A program made the position numbers and the translations under genes. A stretch of DNA of 64,000 bases from Roseiarcus fermentans. Its GTDB lineage: Bacteria > Pseudomonadota > Alphaproteobacteria > Rhizobiales > Beijerinckiaceae. The DNA is taken from NCBI RefSeq assembly GCF_003315135.1, contig NZ_QNRK01000033.1, positions 16,167 through 80,166 of the forward strand. The letters are read 5' to 3'. This document shows, piece after piece, positions 17,942-26,638 of this stretch (positions are counted from its first letter, which is position 1; every line of letters starts with the position of its first letter). The notes under the pieces are model-generated. The model was not told where the DNA came from and made no database searches. It was given only the letters and a program-made list of their open reading frames with translations.

Positions 17942-20032
17942 CTACAAGCGGTGACAGCAGGCGAGCGCGAAGGCGGCGTTGCGGGCCACCTCGGTCAAGT
18001 GGTCGAACCGGCCGGGCTTGCCGCCGTGGCCGGCGTCCATGTCGGTGTGCAGCAGCACCGGGCCGCCGCCCGTCATCGTCGCCCGGAGTTTCGCCGCCCA
18101 TTTCGCCGGCTCCCAATAGGCGACGCGCGGATCGGTCAGGCCGCCGAGCGCGAGAATCGGCGGATAGGCCTGCGCCCGGACGTTGTCGTAGGGGCTGTAG
18201 CCGCGGATGGTCGTGAAGGCCGCGGGATCGCGCACCGGATCGCCCCATTCCAGCCATTCCGGCGGGGTCAGCGGCAGCGTCTCGTCCATCATGGTCGCGA
18301 GCGCGTCGACGAACGGCACGTCGGCGACGATTCCGGCGAACAGGTCCGGCGCGTCGTTGACGACCACCCCCATCAACAGGCCGCCGGCGCTGCCGCCCTG
18401 CGCCACGATGCGGCCCGCGCTCGTGTAGCCTGCCGCGACCAGATGCCGGGCGGCGGCGAGGAAGTCGGAAAAGGTGTTCGGCTTGCGGGCGAGCTTGCCC
18501 TCCTCGTACCAGCGCCATCCCTTCTCGGTCCCGCCGCGCACGTGGGCGATGGCGAAGACGAAGCCGCGGTCGACCAGCGACAGCCGGCTGGTCGAGAAGC
18601 CGGCCTCGACCGACCAGCCGTAGGAGCCGTAGCCGTAGAGGAGCAGCGGCGCCGAACCGTCGCACACGACCTCGCGCCGCATCAGCACGGACACCGGAAC
18701 GGTCTCGCCGTCGGCCGTGGGCGCGAACAGCAGACGGGTCACGTAGCGCCCGGAATCGTGGCCGGAGGGCACGACCTGCCGCTTGACCAGCGTGCGGGCG
18801 CGCGTCGCGCAATCGTAGTCGTAGACTTCCTCCGGCCGCGCCATCGACGACCAGGCGAACCGGATTCCCGGGCTGTCGAACTCGTAGACGGTGTCGAAGC
18901 CGAGCGCGTAGGTGGCCTCGTCGAAGGCGACGTCGTGGCGGTCTCCCGTCTCGCGGTCGATCACGATCAGGCGCGGCCGGCTGTCCTCGCGCGCCAGCAG
19001 CGCGAGATGGCGGGCGAGCACGACGGCGTCGATCAGATAGCAGCCGTCGCGATGCGCGACGACGTCGCGCCAGTTCGCCTCCTCGGGCGCGTCCCGCGGC
19101 GCCTCGACGATCTTGAAGTCGCGCGCCTGCCTGTTGGTGCGGATCAGGAACCGGTCGCCGCCGTCGAGGACGTCGTAGAAATGCCCCGGCCGGCGCGGCG
19201 CGACGAGGCGCGGCGGCCGGGTCGGATCGGCGAGGTCGACGACATGCGTCTCCGACCCGTCGTGGCCGTGCACGTCGATCATCGCGGTCAGCCCGTTCAG
19301 CGCCCCCCCGACGCCGATGAACCAGGCCGGATCGCGCTCGGCGAAGATCTCGGCGTCCTCGCTCTGGTCGGTCCCGAGCCGGTGCAGCATCACCCGGAAC
19401 GGCCGGTGCTGTTCGTCCAGCTCGACATAGAGGAAGCCGGCCGAATCGCGCGTCCAGACGATGTCCTCGCCGGCGTTGACGACGCGGTCGCCGAGGTCCG
19501 CGCCGGCGGCGAGGTCGCGGACACGGATCGTCAGGAGTTCGGAGCCGAGATCGTCGGCGGCCCAGGCGAGCCTGGCGTGATCGGGGGAATGCGCCGCGGC
19601 CTCGAGGCTGAAGAAGGCCTTGTCGCCTGCGAGCGCGTCGCCGTCGAGCAGCGTCTGGTCGTCGCCGCCGGCGCGCGGCCTGCGGCAGACGAGGCGATGC
19701 TGGCCGCCCGGCCGGTAACGGGTGAAATAGGCCCAGGGCCCGTCGGCCTGCGGCGGCTCGCTGTCGTCCTCCTGCAGCCGCGCCCGCATCTCGGCGGCGA
19801 GCGTCTCCTGCAAGGGCTTCGTCGGCGCGAGGACCCCGTCGGCGTAGGCGTTCTCCGCCTCGAGCAGCGCGCGAATGTCGGGCGCGAGCGCGGCCGGATC
19901 GCGCAACACCTCCTCCCAGTTCTCCGCCCGGAGCCACAGGTAGTCGTCCGTCCAGGCGACTCCGTGGGCGGATCGTTGCACGGGGCGCCGGTCGGCGCGC
20001 GGCGGTTCGGGAGCGTCGGGGAATGCGGTCAT
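17942..20032 (-). CDS. ptrB: Oligopeptidase B (S9 prolyl oligopeptidase family)
   Basis: This 696-residue cytoplasmic serine peptidase, of the length usual for oligopeptidase B (about 690), cleaves short peptides after basic residues. Residues about 1-410 form the N-terminal beta-propeller (VAWTDDYLWLRAENWEEVLRDP at the start). The C-terminal alpha/beta-hydrolase domain has GYGSYGWSVEAGF, the AHVRGGTEKGWRWYEEGK segment, the catalytic serine in QGGSAGG (Ser548), the aspartate in GLTDPRVAYWEPAKW and the histidine in MDAGHGGKPGRF. There is no signal peptide. The ATG at 20032 is the first in frame with the family N-terminus. It is followed on the same strand by nothing in the window and preceded by the HAD gene after 26 bp. 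Confidence 0.93.
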   Translation of the reverse strand: MTAFPDAPEPPRADRRPVQRSAHGVAWTDDYLWLRAENWEEVLRDPAALAPDIRALLEAENAYADGVLAPTKPLQETLAAEMRARLQEDDSEPPQADGPWAYFTRYRPGGQHRLVCRRPRAGGDDQTLLDGDALAGDKAFFSLEAAAHSPDHARLAWAADDLGSELLTIRVRDLAAGADLGDRVVNAGEDIVWTRDSAGFLYVELDEQHRPFRVMLHRLGTDQSEDAEIFAERDPAWFIGVGGALNGLTAMIDVHGHDGSETHVVDLADPTRPPRLVAPRRPGHFYDVLDGGDRFLIRTNRQARDFKIVEAPRDAPEEANWRDVVAHRDGCYLIDAVVLARHLALLAREDSRPRLIVIDRETGDRHDVAFDEATYALGFDTVYEFDSPGIRFAWSSMARPEEVYDYDCATRARTLVKRQVVPSGHDSGRYVTRLLFAPTADGETVPVSVLMRREVVCDGSAPLLLYGYGSYGWSVEAGFSTSRLSLVDRGFVFAIAHVRGGTEKGWRWYEEGKLARKPNTFSDFLAAARHLVAAGYTSAGRIVAQGGSAGGLLMGVVVNDAPDLFAGIVADVPFVDALATMMDETLPLTPPEWLEWGDPVRDPAAFTTIRGYSPYDNVRAQAYPPILALGGLTDPRVAYWEPAKWAAKLRATMTGGGPVLLHTDMDAGHGGKPGRFDHLTEVARNAAFALACCHRL

Positions 20033-20058
20033 GGCGCTTTCTGCCACGACGGGCGCAG

Positions 20059-20709
20059 TCAGCAAAGCCGGGCGAGGGCGGCGGGGACGTCGTAGGGACG
20101 GGCGCAGAGGATCGCGGCGCCCGCCGCGACCAGTTCGGCCTCGCCGCCGAATCCCCAGAGCGCGCCGATGGTCGGGACGCCGCTGCGGGTCGCGCCGATC
20201 ACGTCGTGCTTGCGATCGCCGAGCATCGCGCACGATCCGGCGGCGATTCCCTGATCGGTCAGGATGTGGGCGATCAGTTCGCCCTTGTCGTCGAAGCGGC
20301 CGTCGAGTTCGGCGCCGTAGGCCGCGTCGAAATGACGGGCGAGGTCGAAGCGCTCCAGAATGCGGGTCGCATAGACGATCGGTTTCGAGGTGCAGAGCAC
20401 CAGCCGCACGCCGGACGCGCGCAGCGCCGCGAGGGCCTCCGGCGCGCCGTCGTAGACCGACGCCTCGTAGAGGCCGGTCGCTCCGTAGCGGGCGCGATAG
20501 GCGGCGAGCGCCGCCTCGGCCTCGTCCGCGCCGCCGAGAACCTCGGCGAACGACGCCCGCAGCGGCGGGCCGATAATCCAGGCGAGGTCCTGCGCCGGGG
20601 CGGCCGGGCGCCCCATCGCCGCGAGCGCGTGGCGGAAGCTGCCGACGATTCCCGCGGCCGGATCGGTCAGGGTGCCGTCGAGGTCGACGAGGAGGACGGT
20701 GCGAATCAT
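20059..20709 (-). CDS. HAD-superfamily phosphatase, phosphoglycolate-phosphatase-like
   Basis: This 216-residue HAD hydrolase has motif I DLDGTLTD (nucleophile Asp9, acid Asp11), motif II in LVLCTSK, the motif III lysine near KPIVYATRILE, and motif IV GDRKHDVIGATRSG. The helical cap between residues about 18 and 85 is of the class used by phosphoglycolate phosphatases and related enzymes (GIVGSFRHALAAMG, IIGPPLRASFAEVLGG). The IIGPP loop is common in this Gph-like subgroup. The ATG at 20709 begins directly at the first strand. It lies 26 bp upstream of the oligopeptidase gene on the same strand, so the two are probably one operon. The substrate cannot be fixed from sequence. Confidence 0.85.
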   Translation of the reverse strand: MIRTVLLVDLDGTLTDPAAGIVGSFRHALAAMGRPAAPAQDLAWIIGPPLRASFAEVLGGADEAEAALAAYRARYGATGLYEASVYDGAPEALAALRASGVRLVLCTSKPIVYATRILERFDLARHFDAAYGAELDGRFDDKGELIAHILTDQGIAAGSCAMLGDRKHDVIGATRSGVPTIGALWGFGGEAELVAAGAAILCARPYDVPAALARLC

Positions 20710-20848
20710 CGGGCGCCACGAGCGGACAGGACCGGAACCACCTTGGCCCGGTCCGCGAGGGGCGGCAAGCGGGCGCCGGGCGCGGCGCGGTCTTCGTCGG
20801 CGCGAGACGGGGCGCCGCTGGCCGGAGAGCGCGCGAATCTGATAGCGC

Positions 20849-21754
20849 GTGACGATGAGCGGCAATGCGGAAACGGACATCGAAGCCTCGCGCGGCGCCG
20901 GGGTCGATCGCGCGGGCCTCGTCGCCCTGCTCGCGGGAACCGCGATCATCGCCTGGTCGGGCATTCTGGTTCGCTTTCTCGACGTCGGACCGCTCGCGGG
21001 GGCGGCCTGGCGCATGGGTCTCGCGGCGCCCGCGCTGATCGTCTGGATCCGGGCGTCCGGGCGCGCCCGCCCGCCCGGGGCGGACCTTTGGGCGGCGGCG
21101 ATCCCGCTCGTTCTCGCCGGCCTCGCCTTCGCGGTCGACGTCGGGTCGTTCCACCTGGCGATCTTCGGAACCCGGGTCGCCAACGCGGTCTTCATCGGCA
21201 ACGTCGCCCCGATCCTGACCGTGATCGGCGGGGCGATCTTCTTCGCCGAGCATCCGCCCCGGCGGGTCTGGCTGGCGCTGGCGCTGGCGCTCGCGGGCGC
21301 CTGGGTGATGGCCGGAATGGCGGCGCCGGCGCATGTCGGCGCCGGCGACGCCTTCGCGCTGTGCGCGGCGACGGCCTATGCCGCCTACCTCCTGATCATC
21401 AAGCGCCTGCGGGAAAAGCTCGACGCGCCGACGGCGACGCTGTGGTCGGCGGCCGTTTCGGCGGTCGCGCTGACGATCGCGGCGGCCGCGCGCGGCGAGA
21501 CCCTGATCCCCTCGACCCCGCTCGGCTGGACGATCGTCGTGCTGCTCGGCTTCGGCTCGCACGCGATCGGCCAGGGCCTGACCTCGCTCGCGATCGGCCG
21601 GACGCCGGTCGCGATCGTCGCGCTGGTGATCCTCGCCCAGCCGCCGTTCTCGGCGCTGCTCGCCTGGGGGGTGCTGGGCGAGGCGATGACCGGGCTGCAA
21701 CTGATCGGCGGCGCGATCATCCTGATCGCGGTGCTGATGTCGCGGCCGGCGTAG
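20849..21754 (+). CDS. EamA/DMT-family membrane transporter
   Basis: This protein of about 300 residues has roughly ten hydrophobic segments arranged as two EamA repeats. The first repeat runs from LVALLAGTAIIAWSGILVRFLDVGP to the LALALAGAWVMAGMA helix. The second runs from GDAFALCAATAYAAYLLIIKRLR to LQLIGGAIILIAVLMSRPA, with the typical PVAIVALVILAQPPFSALLAWGVLGE segment. Such proteins usually export metabolites or amino acids. Either the GTG at 20849 or the ATG at 20855 could start it; no strong Shine-Dalgarno decides between them. It is transcribed divergently from the HAD gene. The substrate is unknown. Confidence 0.85.
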   Translation: MTMSGNAETDIEASRGAGVDRAGLVALLAGTAIIAWSGILVRFLDVGPLAGAAWRMGLAAPALIVWIRASGRARPPGADLWAAAIPLVLAGLAFAVDVGSFHLAIFGTRVANAVFIGNVAPILTVIGGAIFFAEHPPRRVWLALALALAGAWVMAGMAAPAHVGAGDAFALCAATAYAAYLLIIKRLREKLDAPTATLWSAAVSAVALTIAAAARGETLIPSTPLGWTIVVLLGFGSHAIGQGLTSLAIGRTPVAIVALVILAQPPFSALLAWGVLGEAMTGLQLIGGAIILIAVLMSRPA

Positions 21755-22398
21755 CGCGCCGCCGCCGCCCGGGCCGCCAGGCCGGGGAACGGGACAGGAC
21801 GCAGGCGGTCCGCCGCCGCATCCTGTCGCGGACGAAGCCGGCGAGACGGCTTCCGAGCCCCTATGCGAGACCGGGTCCAGGCCGCCCGCCGCCCTCGTAT
21901 CGGCAAATATCCGATGACGCGATAGTAAAACAGCGATGACCTTTCTGCGCATGTCAAGTTCATCCCCGACCTCTTCGTCGACGTCTCTGCTGCCATCCCC
22001 TGCGCTCGCGCTCTGGTCATGCGACATAGTGTCCGGGAGCGACCCAGAACCTGCACTCTACGTATAAGTCCTAATTGTGGACACAGCCTGCATGGTGTCG
22101 GAAGGGCGGGCGCGACACCGCCGGAACACAGAACGCTCAATCAAGAGTCCCGCGAGAGGGCTTGGGATCGTTTCGCGGGAGGCCGGCCGGTGTCGCCCCC
22201 AACCCTGGAGCCTCGGCCCTGCCGGGGATGGGCGCGCCGGGTCATCCTCCGGCCCCGCGTCCTTGCAAGCGAGCGCCCCTCGGGGGGGTGTCGCGACTCG
22301 CGAGGGCGGCCGGGAGCGATCCGTCGAGGCTGCCGCGCCGGATCCTGACCTGGCGGCGGGAGGAGGCGGTCGGACTCTCGCCCCTCCGCTCGACCGAT
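21755..22398. other. Intergenic region, no gene recognised
   Basis: These 644 bp lie between the converging transporter and nucleoside-permease-like genes. A short AT-richer island (21895-21960 and 22060-22085) is flanked by very GC-rich sequence. No conserved protein segment, tRNA or clear terminator was seen in either direction. Confidence 0.5.
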
Positions 22399-23526
22399 TT
22401 ACGGCCCCGGCGCCGAAGGCGTCCGGCTGCCGTACTCGTCCCAGTGATCGACGATTTCGTTCACCACGGCGCTGCCGGCGAGGTAGACGTTCTGCAGGCT
22501 CTCGTCGAAGGCCGAGAGACCGCCGCCCGCCGCATCCTGAGCGAGCAGTTGAGCGGGCGTCTGACCTGGACCGGGCGTGGTGTAATCGCTGGCGGCGCGC
22601 AGATCGAGCACGCGATCGATATCGATCGCGTGGTTCTGGGCCAGGAACGTCAACGCCTGCATATAGCCGGCGTCCTCCTCGGCCGACATTGTGAAGACCG
22701 CCATGCCGTGGCTCCAGTAGCGCACCCAGTTCTCCGCCCAGGCGTTGAGCCGGTCGCCGATCCAGAACGTTCCGGCGGCCAGCGTGTCGCCCTTCAGGAT
22801 CAACGGCGGCGACTGTGTCTTGGGATAGGCGCTGAAGTGCGCGCGAAGCGCCTGCAGCCTGGCGGTGTCGGGCAACGTCACATGGGCATGGTCGAACTGG
22901 AACGCCCACCGGACGAGGCCCGCATTGAGATGGAACAGATTGTCGCCGTTCGTCGAGTCCGCAGGCGGCGGCGGGTTCTGGTAGGGGGCGGAGCGGCCGA
23001 GCGGCACGTAACCGCTGCTCCAGTCGCCTGGAATCTCGCGTGCGTCGATTTCGTAGGCGAGGTCGCCATCGGCGACGTACTCGGCCCATGACGCCGATCC
23101 CGCCGGCCCGGCGTTCGGATCGATGCCGCCGATTCCCGCCAGAATCCAGTAGGCGTGGCTGAGATCGAAGCGGCGATCGTTGGCGAGCGCCGTGATCGAG
23201 GCCGCCATGCGCGTCGGCCCCTCGCCGGTTTCGATTCCGAGCACCTGCTTGTCGGGATTGTAGCGCAGATGGTGATAGCCCTGCGGGAACGGAATGACGA
23301 CCGGCAGCGGGTAGTTGACCACCCAGGTGCTGAACTCGCCGGGCGCGCCCGTGTCGTCGCCGGTATCGAACGTGGTGACGACGACGAAGCGGATCGGCAG
23401 GGGCGGCTCCGGCGCCGCCTCCGGCTCTGCGCCGCGCGCGGGCGACACGGCCAGCGCCAGCAGCAGCGACAGCGGCGCAAACCATGCCTGACGGCGGCGC
23501 CGGCCGACGATCCAGCGCATGGTCAT
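22399..23526 (-). CDS. Purine nucleoside permease-like (NUP family) exported protein
   Basis: This protein of about 375 residues has an arginine-rich N-terminus and a signal peptide (APLSLLLALAVSPARGA), so it is probably periplasmic. The mature region matches the NUP family first named for a Candida nucleoside permease: RFVVVTTFDTGDDTGAPGEFSTWV, PFPQGYHHLRYN, GEGPTRMAASI, YWILAGIGGIDPNAGPAGSASWA and ADGDLAYEIDAREIP. The fold resembles nucleoside phosphorylases rather than a membrane channel, so a periplasmic nucleoside-binding or cleaving role is plausible. The ATG at 23526 is chosen; another in-frame ATG lies at 23520. Its stop is followed by a long intergenic region, and it lies 33 bp after the oxidoreductase gene. 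Confidence 0.82.
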   Translation of the reverse strand: MTMRWIVGRRRRQAWFAPLSLLLALAVSPARGAEPEAAPEPPLPIRFVVVTTFDTGDDTGAPGEFSTWVVNYPLPVVIPFPQGYHHLRYNPDKQVLGIETGEGPTRMAASITALANDRRFDLSHAYWILAGIGGIDPNAGPAGSASWAEYVADGDLAYEIDAREIPGDWSSGYVPLGRSAPYQNPPPPADSTNGDNLFHLNAGLVRWAFQFDHAHVTLPDTARLQALRAHFSAYPKTQSPPLILKGDTLAAGTFWIGDRLNAWAENWVRYWSHGMAVFTMSAEEDAGYMQALTFLAQNHAIDIDRVLDLRAASDYTTPGPGQTPAQLLAQDAAGGGLSAFDESLQNVYLAGSAVVNEIVDHWDEYGSRTPSAPGP

Positions 23527-23559
23527 GGCCCTCGCTTCGACTGCGCAGCAGGGCATTCC

Positions 23560-24561
23560 CTACAGCGCCTGCCACATGCCGCTCTCGGCCGCGCCGAACA
23601 GCGCGTCGATGACGCGCATGTTCAGGACCGCGTCCTCGATCGGGAACTCGAGCGGCGCTTCGCCCAGGACCGCGCGGGAAAACGCGTCGCCCTGCAGGCC
23701 GTACTGGTCGCAGACCGGAAATTCCTCGACCCGCGCCCCGGCGCCCATGAGATCGGCGCCGTCGTCGATCACGATCCGCATCGGCCGGTCGGGCAGCGCG
23801 TTGAACGGCACCAGGATCTCGATCCGCCCGGCTTCGCCGACGACCGTCACCCGCTGGTGCGGCGCGAGCTGCGTCGCCGCGCTGAAGGTCAGATGGCGGC
23901 CGCCCGGAAACGCGACGATGCCGCTCGCCAGCCGGTCGACGCCGAAAGCCGGGTCGCGCTCGAGGCTCGCCGCGACCCGCGTCGGCTCGGCGCCGAGCAG
24001 ATAGCGCGCGGTCGCCACCGCGTAGCAGCCGATGTCGTAGAGCCCGCCGCCGCCCGGCGGCCGGTTGCGCACGTTGTCGGGATCGAGCAGATGATAGGAA
24101 AAGAAGGTCTGGATCGCGCCCACGCGCCCGATCACGCCCGATTGCACGAGCTCGCGCGCGCGCCGCCATTGCGGGTGGTAGCGGACCATGAAGGCCTCGG
24201 CGACGAGTTTTCCGCTCCTGTCGCGCGCCGCGACCAGCGTCCGCGCTTCCTCGGCGGTCAGCGCCGCCGGCTTCTCGCACAAGACGGGCTTGCCCGCTTC
24301 CAGCGCCTTGATCGACCACGGCACGTGCAATTCGTTCGGCAGCGGATTGTAGATCGCCTCGATCTCCGGATCGGCGAGCAGCGCCTCGTAGGAGCCATAG
24401 GCGCGGCCGATCCCGAGCTGGTTCGCCGCCTCCCGCGCGCGAGAATCGTCGCGCGAGGCGATCGCGGCGATGTCGCAGCGCTGCGCGCGCTGCATCGCCG
24501 GAATCACCTTTTCCGTGGCGATCTTCGCCACGCCGAGCACGCCCCACTTGACCTTGCGCAT
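23560..24561 (-). CDS. Gfo/Idh/MocA-family NAD(P)-dependent oxidoreductase
   Basis: This 333-residue protein has the Rossmann motif GVLGVAKIATEKVIPAMQ and the CEKPAALT motif with catalytic Lys97. The VAEAFMVRYHPQWRRAREL and RNRPPGGGGLYDIGCYAV segments are characteristic of the dihydrodiol-dehydrogenase/D-xylose 1-dehydrogenase (NADP+) branch of the family. The GGGGLYDIGCY stretch carries the tyrosine and aspartate region that lines the active site. It stands between the aldo/keto reductase and the nucleoside-permease-like gene on the same strand, so a small sugar- or aldehyde-oxidising operon is possible. GGAGGAAG is positioned before the ATG at 24561. The substrate is unknown. Confidence 0.85.
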   Translation of the reverse strand: MRKVKWGVLGVAKIATEKVIPAMQRAQRCDIAAIASRDDSRAREAANQLGIGRAYGSYEALLADPEIEAIYNPLPNELHVPWSIKALEAGKPVLCEKPAALTAEEARTLVAARDRSGKLVAEAFMVRYHPQWRRARELVQSGVIGRVGAIQTFFSYHLLDPDNVRNRPPGGGGLYDIGCYAVATARYLLGAEPTRVAASLERDPAFGVDRLASGIVAFPGGRHLTFSAATQLAPHQRVTVVGEAGRIEILVPFNALPDRPMRIVIDDGADLMGAGARVEEFPVCDQYGLQGDAFSRAVLGEAPLEFPIEDAVLNMRVIDALFGAAESGMWQAL

Positions 24562-24595
24562 GTCTTCCTCCGAAAATAGACGGTATTTTTTTGGA

Positions 24596-24642
24596 GAGGC
24601 GGCGCTTCGCCGCCGCCTCCGAAGGAGCGCGAGACGCGCTCC
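24596..24642 (-). other. Tandem stem-loops between aldo/keto reductase and oxidoreductase genes
   Basis: GAGGCGGCG (24596-24604) pairs with CGCCGCCTC (24611-24619), and GGAGCGCG (24624-24631) with CGCGCTCC (24635-24642). On the minus strand these two hairpins follow the aldo/keto reductase and are followed by an A-tract rather than a T-tract. They probably stabilise or attenuate the transcript. Confidence 0.45.
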
Positions 24643-24663
24643 CTCCGTTCGAGCGCGCGCGCT

Positions 24664-25698
24664 TTACCCCTTCGGCCCCGGCACGCGGCCGTCGGCCTGG
24701 CGCGCCAGCATCCAGCCGGGATATTCGGGCTTAAGCGCGCTGACCGTGTCGAGGGCGGCGATCTCCTCGGCCGTCAGCGCGAGGCTCGTAGCGGCGAGGT
24801 TGTCGTCGAGCTGCTCGACGGTCTTGGCGCCGACGATGACGCTCATGACGCCCTTGCGCGCCAGCAGCCAGGCGAGCGCCACCCGCGCCACCGACGTCTC
24901 GTGCGCCTTGGCGACCGTTCCCATCACGTCGATGATGTCGAAGGCGCGCTCCTTGTCGACCGGCGGGAAGTCGAAGGTCGTGCGGCGCGAGTCGTTGTCG
25001 CCGCGCTTGTCGCGGGTGAACTTGCCGGACAGGAAGCCGCCGGCGAGCGGGCTCCACACCATCACGCCGAGGCCCTGGTCCTCGACGAGCGGCAGGATCT
25101 CGCGCTCGAGCTCCCGGCCCGCGATCGAGTAATAGGCCTGCACCGTCTCGAACCGCGCGAGCCCGTGTTTGTCCGAGATCGCCAGCGCCTTCATGATCTG
25201 CCAGGCGGCGAGGTTCGAGCAGCCGATCGTGCGCACGAGGCCGCGCTGGACGCAATTGTCGAGCGCCCTGAGCGTCTCCTCGATCGGCGTCACCGGATCG
25301 AAGCCGTGGATCTGGTAGAGGTCGACGTAGGCGAGGCCGAGCCGCTCGAGACTCCCGGCGATCTGGTCGAGGATGTGGCCGCGCGACAGGCCGACCGCGT
25401 TCGGCCCCGGCCCCATCCGGCCGCGCACTTTTGTGGCGACGATCACGTCCTCGCGCTTGACGCCGAGGTCCCGCAATGCCTGGCCGAGCTGCATCTCGGA
25501 CCGCCCTTCCGAATAGACGTTGGCGGTGTCGATGAAGTTGACGCCGGCTTCGAGCGCCCGCACGACGAGCGCGGTCGAGGCCGCCTGATCCAGCTTGCCG
25601 ATCGCCTGCCAGAACCCGGCGCCGCCGCTGAAGGTCATGGTGCCGAGGCAGATTTCCGAGACGTACTGGCCGGTGCGGCCGAGCGGTCGATAGCGCAT
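24664..25698 (-). CDS. Aldo/keto reductase
   Basis: This 344-residue (beta/alpha)8 NADPH-dependent reductase of the YhdN/Tas-like class starts RYRPLGRTGQYVSEICLGTM. The catalytic tetrad is visible: Asp57 and Tyr62 in IDTANVYSEGRSE, Lys90 in IVATKVRG and His131 in LYQIHGFD. The C-terminal NADPH-binding region has GVMSVIVGAKTVEQLDDNLAA. The protein ends with a short extension (EYPGWMLARQADG). The ATG at 25698 is used; the longer open frame upstream shows no family similarity. It is the first gene of a possible three-gene series with the oxidoreductase and NUP genes, separated from the next by hairpins. The substrate is not predictable. Confidence 0.88.
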   Translation of the reverse strand: MRYRPLGRTGQYVSEICLGTMTFSGGAGFWQAIGKLDQAASTALVVRALEAGVNFIDTANVYSEGRSEMQLGQALRDLGVKREDVIVATKVRGRMGPGPNAVGLSRGHILDQIAGSLERLGLAYVDLYQIHGFDPVTPIEETLRALDNCVQRGLVRTIGCSNLAAWQIMKALAISDKHGLARFETVQAYYSIAGRELEREILPLVEDQGLGVMVWSPLAGGFLSGKFTRDKRGDNDSRRTTFDFPPVDKERAFDIIDVMGTVAKAHETSVARVALAWLLARKGVMSVIVGAKTVEQLDDNLAATSLALTAEEIAALDTVSALKPEYPGWMLARQADGRVPGPKG

Positions 25699-25815
25699 GG
25701 GGTCCTCTCCCGATTCTCGAGTTCGCGTCCGCGGGGAGCGGACACCTAACCCTCGATCGTTACGGCGGGCAAATCGCAGCCGCGTGAACAGCCGCCGCGG
25801 AAACGCCCCCGTCCC

Positions 25816-25864
25816 TTCATCCTTCTTCACATTCAACCGGAACGCGCGCAACGCGCGCGCCGTA
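25816..25864 (+). promoter_or_regulatory. Candidate control region of the Spy-like gene: response-regulator half sites and EcfG-like promoter
   Basis: TTCAT (25816-25820) and TTCAC (25826-25830) are spaced exactly 10 bp, with a further TTCAA at 25832, a layout typical of OmpR-family tandem half sites. GGAAC (25839-25843) is followed after 17 bp by CGTA (25861-25864), one base from the EcfG consensus GGAAC-N16/17-CGTT. Both are by eye and may be fortuitous in this sequence. Confidence 0.3.
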
Positions 25865-25913
25865 GCGTCCCTGTCGAAGCGGCGCCCACGCGCCGCCGAT
25901 GACGGAGAGAACC

Positions 25914-26579
25914 ATGATCACGGACAATACGGCGAACCAGCCGCAAGGCCTCGCGCAGACGCCAACGGGCCGCCGCGGGCGGCGCTGGCTTCGCCCTGCG
26001 GCGCTGGCCGGCGTGCTCGTCGGCGGCGTCGCGCTCGCGGCCGGCGGATATGCGGCCTATGCGGCGACGGCCGGCGCCGACGGCGCCGGGTGGCGGGACG
26101 GCATGCGGCTCGCCTTCGCCCAGCGCGCCATCGCCCATGCGCTCGACAGCGTCGGCGCGAGCTCGGCGCAGGAAGCCAAGATCCACGACATCGTCGCCGC
26201 CCGGTTCGCCGAACTCGGTCCCGACCCGGACGAGCGGGCGGCCATGCGCAAGCAGGCGCTGGCGCTTCTCGCCGCCCCGACGATCGACCGCGCCGCGGTG
26301 GAAACGATGCGGCTCGACGCGGTGGCGAAGTTCGACGCCAAGTCCAAGGCGATCGTCGCCGGCCTCCTCGACATCGCCGACCAGCTCACCCCCGACCAGC
26401 GCGCCAAGCTCGCCGCCCACGCCGAGGAGATGGCCGAGCGCGGCCCGATGGGCGGGCCCATGGGAGGCCCCTGGGGCCACTGGGGCCACTGGGGCCACGG
26501 TCCGATGATGGACGGCCCGCACGGCGGACCGGACGACGGCCCCGGCCACGGACCGGACGGCGGACCCGACAAGGACTGA
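25914..26579 (+). CDS. Spy/CpxP-like periplasmic protein with Gly/His-rich tail
   Basis: This 221-residue protein has an N-terminal cytoplasmic stretch, a membrane anchor or uncleaved signal (LRPAALAGVLVGGVALAAGGYAAYAA, residues about 30-55) and a helical periplasmic domain. That domain (AQRAIAHALDSVGASSAQEAKIHDIV to ADQLTPDQRAKLAAHAEEMA) shows the LTPEQ-like motif typical of the Spy/CpxP/heavy-metal-sensor family. The last 40 residues are rich in glycine, histidine, proline and methionine, with three GHW-type repeats, suggesting metal binding. The ATG at 25914 has GGAGAG upstream. A response regulator and sensor kinase follow directly, so it is probably both a target and a modulator of that envelope-stress system. 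Confidence 0.75.
   Translation: MITDNTANQPQGLAQTPTGRRGRRWLRPAALAGVLVGGVALAAGGYAAYAATAGADGAGWRDGMRLAFAQRAIAHALDSVGASSAQEAKIHDIVAARFAELGPDPDERAAMRKQALALLAAPTIDRAAVETMRLDAVAKFDAKSKAIVAGLLDIADQLTPDQRAKLAAHAEEMAERGPMGGPMGGPWGHWGHWGHGPMMDGPHGGPDDGPGHGPDGGPDKD
26472..26498 (+). repeat. Three tandem 9-bp repeats in the tail of the Spy-like gene
   Basis: TGGGGCCAC occurs three times in a row, encoding the repeated Trp-Gly-His units of the metal-binding-type tail. Being a multiple of three, copy number could change without breaking the frame. Confidence 0.8.
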
Positions 26580-26638
26580 CGAGGCCGGACGAGGCCTGCT
26601 AGGAACCCCCCGCGGCATCAGCGGGACAAGGGCGCGCC

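Noticed and set aside
20033..22027. Upstream open-frame extension of oligopeptidase B on the minus strand to 22027.
   Set aside because: The frame passes through the HAD and EamA genes in other frames and encodes only arginine-rich sequence. The family N-terminus begins at 20032.
22058..24547. An 829-codon minus-strand frame covering the NUP and oxidoreductase genes.
   Set aside because: It is out of frame with both recognised proteins and has no family resemblance.
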